Assembly: GCA_017534535.1 (NCBI GenBank)
Contig: JAFXVZ010000037.1
Span: forward strand, 124,001-188,000
DNA: 64,000 bases
Direction: 5' to 3'
Source: Bacteroidaceae bacterium
GTDB lineage: Bacteria > Bacteroidota > Bacteroidia > Bacteroidales > Bacteroidaceae
The notes under the pieces are model-generated. The model was not told where the DNA came from. It saw only the letters and a program-made list of their open reading frames with translations, and did no database searches. This document shows, piece after piece, positions 57,498 to 64,000 of the stretch. Every line of letters begins with the position of its first letter. Within the stretch, counting starts at the first letter, position 1. Made by a program: the position numbers and the translations under genes.

Positions 57498-57797
57498 ATG
57501 ATTAGAGATAATCAAAAAAAAGAAGCGATGAAGCAAACCTTCAAGCAGATTGGGTTGCTCATCGCGAGGTACCTGAAAGACACTGGTACCAGTATCAGCT
57601 CGTTACGTGATGAGACAAAGATTCATTTCCACACTTTCAAGAAAGTGATTCATGGCGATTCCGAAGTACGGGCTATTGAGGTGTTGCTGGTCATCGCAGA
57701 ACTGATGCAGCGTGACGATACTCTTGGTTGGAGCATCACAAAGCGTTTCTTTACCGACCTGCGTGACTTGCTCGACGATGCATTCGACAACTGCTGA
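57498..57797 (+). CDS. Small putative helix-turn-helix regulator
   Basis: The product has 99 residues. The stretch TGTSISSLRDETKIHFHTFK then KVIHGDSEVRAIEVLLVIAE has the spacing of an XRE-type helix-turn-helix with a recognition helix around FHTFKKVIHG. The match is weak. It diverges from the replication operon, across a region with a candidate operator and direct repeats, so an element repressor is a reasonable guess. No domain beyond this is visible. Confidence 0.6.
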   Translation: MIRDNQKKEAMKQTFKQIGLLIARYLKDTGTSISSLRDETKIHFHTFKKVIHGDSEVRAIEVLLVIAELMQRDDTLGWSITKRFFTDLRDLLDDAFDNC

Positions 57798-57822
57798 TGT
57801 GTTGTCGGGGTGGGGTGGGAAG

Positions 57823-57840
57823 GGAAAATCATTATTTTCC
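57823..57840 (+). terminator. Weak terminator-like hairpin
   Basis: A 7-bp stem (GGAAAAT/ATTTTCC) with a CATT loop lies 25 bases after the regulator gene, without a clear T-run. Confidence 0.35.
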
Positions 57841-58044
57841 TTGAAGGGTTGTTATTATGATTTAGGGTACTTTTGCCTTTTGCCAAGTCAGTTGAGCAAT
57901 AGAAACACATTTTGGTGCTTTGCTGATGGCATGAAAATGAGGCAAAAAGTTCCTTAGTGCAAAACGTATTATTATGCGTTATGTGCGTATTTTAGTATTC
58001 TCAATCCATCCATTTCCCCTCTCCACCATTTTTTGCCTTTGGAT

Positions 58045-58075
58045 TTTGAAATTTGAAATACTTTGTATATCTTTG
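58045..58075 (+). promoter_or_regulatory. Consensus promoter of the BREX-like operon
   Basis: TTTG (58045-58048), a 19-base gap and TATCTTTG (58068-58075). Both elements are perfect. The first gene begins 113 bases later. Confidence 0.8.
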
Positions 58076-58188
58076 CCAATAATATGTGGTTAATTACCTT
58101 AGTGGGCACTTGCGAATAGAGAGGGTTCCCAAAGAGCAGGGTGGTTATATTTTTTTTGTGGGTTTATTATATTAGTTTTAGCTATTGT

Positions 58189-58563
58189 ATGGCAGGTGTA
58201 GAATTGACAGAAATAAAGGACTTTATAGGGCAGAATACTCGAAATAAGATTGTGATTTGTCGCGAAGTCATTGGTGGACTACATTTCATCAATGTGGGGT
58301 ACGATTTGTCTTTGCTTTTATCTAAGAATAGCTACAACTACGAGGAGACTGTCAGTGTCATTTTTGATAAAACCCTTTATAATGAAACCATCGGTAACTA
58401 TTTGGCTCTTACTAATTTTGCCATCTTAATTGAACCAGAATTAAAAGTAAACATTCACAATATCCTTGATGCTTATTCCAGAAACCAATGCTTAATTATT
58501 CAGTCGGACATTGATTTTCACCAATGGATTAACCTTGATGGATTGACGTATAAACAACTATAA
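58189..58563 (+). CDS. BrxF-like protein without a visible P-loop
   Basis: The product has 124 residues. The C-terminal half has ILIEPELKVNIHNILDAYSR with NQCLII, which resembles the DPxLKxDPLxLLxxLSRNRxxV segment I recall from BREX type 3 BrxF proteins. The N-terminal NKIVICREVIGGLHF stands where BrxF has its glycine-rich ATP loop, but no GxxGxGK[ST] is present. Position (directly before a BrxC/PglY-type gene, 6-base gap) also fits brxF. I infer a divergent BrxF that has lost nucleotide binding. An unrelated small partner is possible. The ATG at 58189 is preferred to a GTG/ATG-less extension to 58141. Confidence 0.55.
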   Translation: MAGVELTEIKDFIGQNTRNKIVICREVIGGLHFINVGYDLSLLLSKNSYNYEETVSVIFDKTLYNETIGNYLALTNFAILIEPELKVNIHNILDAYSRNQCLIIQSDIDFHQWINLDGLTYKQL

Positions 58564-58569
58564 AGCATT

Positions 58570-61500
58570 ATGAAGTATAGTGAGTTAATTCAATTTGAAC
58601 CACTGAATGAAGTCGTAAAGTTTAATCGACTCATTGACGACGCATATCGTGAGAACCTGGTGAAAACCTATGTTTTCTCCAAGGCATACGAAGATACGAT
58701 TATCCCAGAGGTCTGCAAGAACCTCGATTATACAGCCATGTACGATACCTTTGGCTTGCAGATTGTGGGTACTTATGGTACTGGTAAATCGCACTTGATG
58801 TCACTTATTTCATTGGTGGCTGAGAATGCAGAGTACTTGCCATTAGTACAGAACGATAAAGCTGTACAGGTGCTAAAGAATATAGCAGGCAAATATCGTA
58901 TCATCCGTTTTGAGCTGGGCAGTGCTGACGAGTTGTGGAACCTCATCTGCCATCAGATAGACCTGAAGTTCCAGGAATGGGGTATCCATTATTCCATTGC
59001 AGCAGACAATAAGCCAGACATGTATAAGGATAAGTTGATGCGCATGATGGCCCAGTTTGAAGCAGCTTTCCCTGACAAGGGACTGATGATTGTCATCGAT
59101 GAGATGCTGTCTTACTTGAAAGGGCGTAGTGGTACAGACAAGCTGAATCGTGACTTGGCTGTTATTCAGGCATTGGGCGAGATGAGCGACCACTCCAAGT
59201 TCCGTATGGTGTTTGGCGTTCAGGAACTGATTTATACAGCCGCAGAGTTCCAGTTTGCCGCCAAGATGCTGAACCAAGTCAGCCAGCGCTATCGTCAGAT
59301 AGAGATTACCAAACAGGATGTGCAGTTTGTTACTGAGCAGCGCATCCTCAAGAAGAGTGATGCCCAGAAGCAGGCCATCAGAAAGCATCTTTCCAAGTTT
59401 ACAGAGTTCTTTACTGACCTGCATGCCAATTTAGAGAGTTATGTGGATTTGTTCCCTGTCAACCCATCCTTCTTTGAGAACTTCCAGCAGATCAAGATAG
59501 GCAAGAGCCAGCGCGAAATTTTGAAGACACTTTCGCAGAAGTTTGAGAAGATTGCCAATCAACAAGTGCCAGAAGACAATCCAGGCCTTATCTGCTATGA
59601 TAGTTATTGGGAAGATTTGAAGGCTGCGCAGATGCAGACCTACGCTGACGTTCGTCGTGTGACAGAGATTATGCAGACCATCCATCAGAAGATTGATGAT
59701 AATTTCACGGGCATTCGTGCTAAGAAAGCGCCGTTAGCTCACAGAATTGCTAATGCCTGTGCAGTTAAGTTGTTACAAGATTCGTTAGAAAAGACCAATG
59801 GTACCAATGTCGAGAATCTGGTAGATGACCTGTGCTATCTGGATACCGGCTGTATCAGTCGTGAGTTCCTGATTGACACCATGAACGTAACAGCATCTCA
59901 GATTGTAACTGCTACTGTTGGTCAGTATTTCGAGAAGAACGATACCAACCAGGAATACCATATCAGAGTGGAAGGTGGTGTGAACTACGAGCAGAAAATC
60001 AAGGACTTTGCCAACACCATGAGTGCTGACAATAAAGACAGTCACTTCTTCGACTTCTTGGCAGAGTACCTTCCTATAGATGCAGAGCAATACAGGCGTG
60101 AGTTTAAGATTTATCAACACAGGATTGATTGGAATACTCATAAGGTGATGCTAGATGGCTATATATTTATGGGCAACCCTGCTGAGCGTAGTACTACTCA
60201 TCCTGAGCAGAATTTCTACATCTATTTTATGCCCATCTTCAACAAGGAGAATATCAAGCATGGCGACGAGGCAGATAGCGTATTCTTCCACATGGAGCAT
60301 TTCAGCGATGAGTTTAAGCAACTGATAGAACTCTATGCTGCCAGCGAAGCACTCTATGCAAGTGTTGACAGTTCGCAGAAACCTTTCTATCAGCAATTCA
60401 AGAAGCAATATGAAGACAAATTGAAACCTGTCTTTAACCGTGATTTTGTTCAATGCACTGAAGTGTTTTATCAAGGAGAAAAACAAACTATCACACCTCA
60501 GATGATGACTGGTGGTTCAAAGGAGCAAGTTATTAGTAGCATTGCTTCTTTACTACTGGAAGATTACTTCTGCGGAAAACTCCCTAATTATCCTAAATTT
60601 ACTCTTTTGAAAGCATCGCTCACCAGCATGAATCGTGCTGATAATATAAAACGTGCCAGAATGAAGATAGCCAATCCTACGCAATCCAACCATGAAGGTG
60701 AGGCCATCCTTGCAGGTCTTGGCTTACTACAGGAGAACCAATTAAGTGTAGAAGGCAGTATCTATGCACTTAGCATCAAAAAGAAACTGGAGGATAAAGG
60801 TCAAGGCCAAGTCTTGAATCGCGACGAAATACTGTATCGTTTCTACAAAGACTGGGAAAACGATTGGCGTAGCTTTGATTATAATATCGAATCAGACTTT
60901 GAATTTTTAGCTTTAGCAACTTTGGTTGCTGTAGGTGAAATTGAAATAGACTATCCTGGAGGAAAAAATATAAATGCAGCTAACCTTCGCGAGATTGTAG
61001 ATTTACCTTTCGATAGCTTCTACAGTTTCTCACATGTACGTAGGCCAAAGGGCATTAGCCTCTCTGCGGTGAGAGAATTGTTCTTGGGCGTAACAGGTAA
61101 GGATATGACAAGCCAGTTGCAGAATCCTGATATCTATCTGGAGTTGGTGAGTCAAGCCAAGGCTATTGCTGCTAACGCTGTGAAATGTAGTCACGATTTA
61201 GGCAATGGCATTTCTTTAGGTGATGTAGAAATTATAGGAGGTAGCGAGGCTACAGTCATTAAGAACCAACTTACATCTTTAGCAGGATTGTGTGACAGGA
61301 TTCCATCATACGCCTCATATCCCAAGATGCGCAACCTTCCTCAAGATTGGACAGCTGAGGTGCTCCGTAATCAGTTCAAGGCAAAAGAGCTGATAACTCG
61401 CATCAAGCAAGCTATGAAATTCAGAGATGAATTCTTGTCACGTGTCAATTATCTGAATGAGGCCATGGAGTTCATGCTCAGCGAAGAGATGAAGAAAAAG

Positions 61501-62250
61501 ACAGAAACTTCAATGGAAAAGATGGGTGAGATTGTGGCTGACATGAATAATGAAATGGCGATTACAGCCTACAAGACAGAGCTTGACACCATCATTTGTG
61601 ACTATGCAAAATGGTATTTTGCTGAGTACCAGCGCATGCACATTACAGAGTTTGAGGATACCGATAAGCGACGCATCATGAACAATAACAACAAGAAGGT
61701 GTGCGATGCTGTCTGTGGTGCTGACTATGGAAAAGGATACTTTTCAGTAGCTAGTCAATATACTGAGTGGCTAAATAAGATGAACAGTTTGACAGTAGTT
61801 CCTTCGTATATCACACCAGAATATATTATGAAGACTCCCAACGTTGGTTTTAATCCCAAAGATTTTCAGGGCAAGCATTTACCCAAATTGTCTGAACTGA
61901 GAGAAGAATTAGAAGGTATAGCTATCAATGTAGATGATACGCTTCATCAGATTTTAAGCGATGAATCTTTACTAATCAATAAAGATATCTTGGAAGATAG
62001 TCTGCAAGGGCTTCTCTCACGGTATACCAGCGGAGGCGAGGAACTTTCACCTGCCAATGCAGGCAGATTGGTAGAGATTGTAGTGAAACTGCATGAAGGT
62101 ATTCAGCGTATAACCATCTCAGAAGATGACATACGCAAAGTACTGAATCGCCCTATGACGCCAGACGATGCTGTAAAGGCATTCCGCAAATACATCAATT
62201 CTCTGACTGTTGGTGGTCAGGAAGATAACATCAGAATCATCTTAAAATAA
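58570..62250 (+). CDS. BrxC/PglY-type ATPase (DUF6079) of a BREX-like system
   Basis: The product has 1226 residues. The N-terminal AAA-type domain has Walker A VGTYGTGKSHLM (K73, S74) and Walker B MIVIDEML (D177, E178). The long remainder is helical, with a Lys/Glu-rich stretch near residues 960-1000 (SEEMKKKTETSMEKMGEI). Length and N-terminal pattern fit PglY/BrxC, the large ATPase required for BREX phage exclusion. It lies between the BrxF-like gene and a methyltransferase gene with 6-base gaps on both sides, so all three are one operon. Family assignment is good; type 3 is inferred from order. Confidence 0.82.
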   Translation: MKYSELIQFEPLNEVVKFNRLIDDAYRENLVKTYVFSKAYEDTIIPEVCKNLDYTAMYDTFGLQIVGTYGTGKSHLMSLISLVAENAEYLPLVQNDKAVQVLKNIAGKYRIIRFELGSADELWNLICHQIDLKFQEWGIHYSIAADNKPDMYKDKLMRMMAQFEAAFPDKGLMIVIDEMLSYLKGRSGTDKLNRDLAVIQALGEMSDHSKFRMVFGVQELIYTAAEFQFAAKMLNQVSQRYRQIEITKQDVQFVTEQRILKKSDAQKQAIRKHLSKFTEFFTDLHANLESYVDLFPVNPSFFENFQQIKIGKSQREILKTLSQKFEKIANQQVPEDNPGLICYDSYWEDLKAAQMQTYADVRRVTEIMQTIHQKIDDNFTGIRAKKAPLAHRIANACAVKLLQDSLEKTNGTNVENLVDDLCYLDTGCISREFLIDTMNVTASQIVTATVGQYFEKNDTNQEYHIRVEGGVNYEQKIKDFANTMSADNKDSHFFDFLAEYLPIDAEQYRREFKIYQHRIDWNTHKVMLDGYIFMGNPAERSTTHPEQNFYIYFMPIFNKENIKHGDEADSVFFHMEHFSDEFKQLIELYAASEALYASVDSSQKPFYQQFKKQYEDKLKPVFNRDFVQCTEVFYQGEKQTITPQMMTGGSKEQVISSIASLLLEDYFCGKLPNYPKFTLLKASLTSMNRADNIKRARMKIANPTQSNHEGEAILAGLGLLQENQLSVEGSIYALSIKKKLEDKGQGQVLNRDEILYRFYKDWENDWRSFDYNIESDFEFLALATLVAVGEIEIDYPGGKNINAANLREIVDLPFDSFYSFSHVRRPKGISLSAVRELFLGVTGKDMTSQLQNPDIYLELVSQAKAIAANAVKCSHDLGNGISLGDVEIIGGSEATVIKNQLTSLAGLCDRIPSYASYPKMRNLPQDWTAEVLRNQFKAKELITRIKQAMKFRDEFLSRVNYLNEAMEFMLSEEMKKKTETSMEKMGEIVADMNNEMAITAYKTELDTIICDYAKWYFAEYQRMHITEFEDTDKRRIMNNNNKKVCDAVCGADYGKGYFSVASQYTEWLNKMNSLTVVPSYITPEYIMKTPNVGFNPKDFQGKHLPKLSELREELEGIAINVDDTLHQILSDESLLINKDILEDSLQGLLSRYTSGGEELSPANAGRLVEIVVKLHEGIQRITISEDDIRKVLNRPMTPDDAVKAFRKYINSLTVGGQEDNIRIILK

Positions 62251-62256
62251 GATAGT

Positions 62257-64000
62257 ATGGCAATAGATAATGAGAACGTTCTCTTCTCTGTAGAGGAGAT
62301 GAACAACATGATAAAGGACTCGTTGCAATTCCAGCAGGATGGCCCAGTAACTTGCTTAGGTCGTGAGTTCCCCAATGACCAGGCACGTAGAGAATACTTT
62401 CGTGAGGAACTGCGTAAGAAACTGCCTGAGTTGCGACAGATAGAAGGTTTTCCCATTGGAGAAGATGATGACATTATTAATCTCTCAGATCCACCATATT
62501 ATACAGCATGCCCAAATCCTTGGCTTAATGACTTCATTGCTGAGTGGGAGAAGGAAAAAGTACAATTAGAGGTCGAAGGAAAACGAAAGAAAAACTTCGA
62601 GGTGAAAGAGCCATATGCCAGTGATGTGAGTGAAGGAAAAAACAATCCTGTATATACTGCTCACCCATATCATACGAAGGTGCCTCATCCTGCCATTATG
62701 CGATACATTTTGCATTATACGCAACCAGGAGATATTATATTTGATGGCTTTGCTGGTACAGGTATGACTGGCGTCGCTGCTGCATCTTGCGTTAATATGC
62801 ATGATGAAATATCTTCAAGAATAAATAGCGAGTGGCAAAACTTATTTGGGAAAACCCCAAAATGGGGCCTTCGTCATGCTGTATGTGGTGATCTGTCACC
62901 CTATGCTTCTAATATTTCATACTTCTACAATTTTCCTATTAATTCTTCTTTGCTAAAAAATGAATTGTCTCGTATAGGAAAGGAAATGGAAGATGAATAT
63001 GGATGGATGTATAGAACTACAAATGCAAAAGGTGAACCAAAAGGTAAAATCAATTTTGTATTGTGGAGTGATGTCGTAGTATGTCCTCATTGTGGAAAAG
63101 AATATGTATATTGGGATCATGGTGTTGAAATGATTAACCTGAGGGTGACGTCATTGGAATCCTATCCATGTCCTCATTGTGGTGCAAGTCAATCAAGAAA
63201 AACAGCGAAATGTGCTCTTGAGACATATTATGACGAAGGTGTTGGAAAAGTTCTTAAAAGAGTAAAGCAAGTACCTGTTATTATAGTTGGCAAATGTGGT
63301 AAAGAAAAGATTCAAAGGGGGCCTAATGAATATGATTTGGATCTTTTGAAAAGAATAGAGGATACTAAAATTGAATCTTGGTATCCAATAGAAGAATTAC
63401 CTGAAGGATTAAAAACGAGAGATCCTAAAGCTCGTGAGGTTTATTATGCCCACCAGTTCTACACTAAGCGAACTCTTATTGCACTTTCTGCCTTCTATGA
63501 GAAGATAACATCCTCTCCTATGTCAATACCTTTAAGATTTATGTTTACATCAATGTTGAATCTTATAAGTAAGAGAAATAGAGTACAGGCGAAAAATCCA
63601 TATAGCCGCGGGCAAGGTGTTCTCAATTTAACATTAGTACTTCCTCCTTTCCCTACTGAAGCTTCTCTACTGGAAATGATTGATATGAGACTAAATTCTA
63701 TTATAAAAGCGAAAGAATCTATTCCGAATTATCATACTAATGCTCAATATGTCGCTTCTGCTGACAATATTACAATCAGTGACGACAGCATTGACTATAT
63801 TTTCACAGATCCTCCGTTTGGGGCTAATATTAACTACTCTGAATTAAATTCCATGCCAGAACCTTGGTTGCGATTGTTAACAAATAATTCTCATGAGGCT
63901 ATTGTGAATGAAACTCAAGGTAAAAATGAATTTACATATAGGGATACTATGACAAGATGCTTTAGTGAATACTATCGCATTCTTAAACCAGGGAAATGGA
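62257..64000 (+). CDS. PglX-type DNA methyltransferase with zinc-ribbon cysteines, 3' end outside window
   Basis: The first 581 codons are present. SAM-binding motif I is FDGFAGTGMTG (F162 onward), preceded by AHPYHTKVPHPAIMRYILHY. Two CPHC pairs (C276/C279 and C305/C308) form a likely zinc ribbon. Catalytic motif IV is TDPPFGANINYSEL (D518), an N6-adenine or N4-cytosine type. This layout fits COG1743 (DUF1156) methyltransferases, the PglX of BREX type 3, which mark host DNA. It starts 6 bases after the BrxC/PglY stop. Helicase, PglZ and BrxA genes would be expected beyond base 64000. Confidence 0.85.
   Translation, partial: MAIDNENVLFSVEEMNNMIKDSLQFQQDGPVTCLGREFPNDQARREYFREELRKKLPELRQIEGFPIGEDDDIINLSDPPYYTACPNPWLNDFIAEWEKEKVQLEVEGKRKKNFEVKEPYASDVSEGKNNPVYTAHPYHTKVPHPAIMRYILHYTQPGDIIFDGFAGTGMTGVAAASCVNMHDEISSRINSEWQNLFGKTPKWGLRHAVCGDLSPYASNISYFYNFPINSSLLKNELSRIGKEMEDEYGWMYRTTNAKGEPKGKINFVLWSDVVVCPHCGKEYVYWDHGVEMINLRVTSLESYPCPHCGASQSRKTAKCALETYYDEGVGKVLKRVKQVPVIIVGKCGKEKIQRGPNEYDLDLLKRIEDTKIESWYPIEELPEGLKTRDPKAREVYYAHQFYTKRTLIALSAFYEKITSSPMSIPLRFMFTSMLNLISKRNRVQAKNPYSRGQGVLNLTLVLPPFPTEASLLEMIDMRLNSIIKAKESIPNYHTNAQYVASADNITISDDSIDYIFTDPPFGANINYSELNSMPEPWLRLLTNNSHEAIVNETQGKNEFTYRDTMTRCFSEYYRILKPGKW

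Larger units (their letters stand above)
52432..57797. mobile_element. Accessory module with Bacteroidales replicon/prophage-like genes
   Basis: Seven genes (amidase, smalltalk, HU-like, DUF4248, primase-helicase, replication-type protein, small regulator) form a set that recurs together in Bacteroidales genomes as an integrated element or domesticated replication cassette. The set breaks the core gene order and abuts a BREX-type defence locus. I see no integrase, tRNA target or clear flanking repeat, so its edges and mobility are inferred. A shared 14-bp near-palindrome in both divergent promoter regions supports a single regulated unit. Confidence 0.6.
57798..58188. other. Gap between the accessory module and the BREX-like locus
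   Basis: These 391 bases hold a weak hairpin (57823-57840), a lone TACTTTTG (57868-57875) without a -33, and the strong promoter of the BREX-like operon (58045-58075). A 113-base leader follows the promoter. I see no gene, tRNA or repeat in the rest. Confidence 0.5.

Noticed and set aside
57868..57875. TACTTTTG as a second promoter before the BREX-like operon
   Set aside because: No -33 element at 19-21 bases and more than 300 bases from the first gene; the consensus promoter at 58045-58075 is better.
1..64000. tRNA, rRNA, riboswitch and insertion-sequence search by eye
   Set aside because: No cloverleaf with the T-loop GTTCGA pattern, no rRNA-like stretch, no recognisable riboswitch core and no transposase gene was found. 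A covariance-model scan could still reveal a small RNA.

Overview
The window looks like a chromosomal segment of a Bacteroidales bacterium, most likely a Prevotella-type gut or rumen species. The sequence shows Bacteroidota-style promoters (TTTG, a 19-21 base gap, then TAnnTTTG) in front of many genes and almost no Shine-Dalgarno sites. Family markers agree: an S46 peptidase, a GldE-like protein, a stand-alone MetH activation domain, DUF4248/HU-like/smalltalk genes, a CE15 esterase and a surface-lipoprotein pullulanase. Base composition is moderate, with AT-rich intergenic DNA.

Layout. 0-4.5 kb: start of cstA (cut by the window edge), a CPBP protease overlapping a 5'-nucleotidase-like lipoprotein, and an FucP-like sugar permease. 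4.5-11.7 kb, minus strand: DPP11-type peptidase, metallophosphoesterase, MetH reactivation domain, a Tat-exported TIM-barrel lipoprotein, dihydroorotase and a dolichol-phosphate-mannose-synthase-like glycosyltransferase. 11.8-13.3 kb: a pair resembling the alpha and beta subunits of C-glycoside deglycosidase, the alpha subunit with a Tat signal. 13.3-18 kb, minus strand: esterase, ATP-grasp enzyme, cysteine synthase and CE15 glucuronoyl esterase. 18-29.6 kb: glycerate kinase, a beta-flower repeat protein, Mfd, YgiQ, a MalY-type aminotransferase, and a four-gene operon (nucleotidyltransferase, ATP-grasp-like, CDP-alcohol phosphatidyltransferase, HAD phosphatase) that looks like CDP-dependent lipid head-group synthesis. 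29.6-38.6 kb: core genes (RNase G, a 29-residue ribosomal-type protein, HU, MutY, SSB, GldE, SulP, PheS, RuvC). 38.6-49.8 kb: pullulanase, a tandem ABC ATPase, an LTA-synthase-like sulfatase-fold enzyme, two PAP2 phosphatases, NnrD, small secreted proteins, TruA and a hemolysin III protein. 49.8-52.3 kb: an acyl-AMP ligase/ACP/acyltransferase fusion.

52.4-57.8 kb is an accessory module with the genes of a Bacteroidales replicon or prophage-like element: amidase, smalltalk, HU-like protein, DUF4248, primase-helicase, replication-type protein and a small regulator. No integrase is visible. Its two divergent promoter regions share an identical 14-bp near-palindrome, and three 23-bp direct repeats lie at the 3' end of the primase-helicase gene.

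58-64 kb holds the first three genes of a phage-defence locus in the order of BREX type 3: a BrxF-like protein with no visible P-loop, a BrxC/PglY-type ATPase and a PglX-type methyltransferase with zinc-ribbon cysteines. The locus continues beyond the window.

The most unusual pattern is a dispersed family of heptanucleotide arrays (unit approximately CAAYNRW, commonest forms CAATTGT, CAATCGT, CAATGGT). I find thirteen. They sit at gene ends, at gene starts and inside coding regions, where they are read in frame as 7-residue repeats. The longest has 21 units (53156-53302). One gene, the LTA-synthase-like enzyme, carries three.
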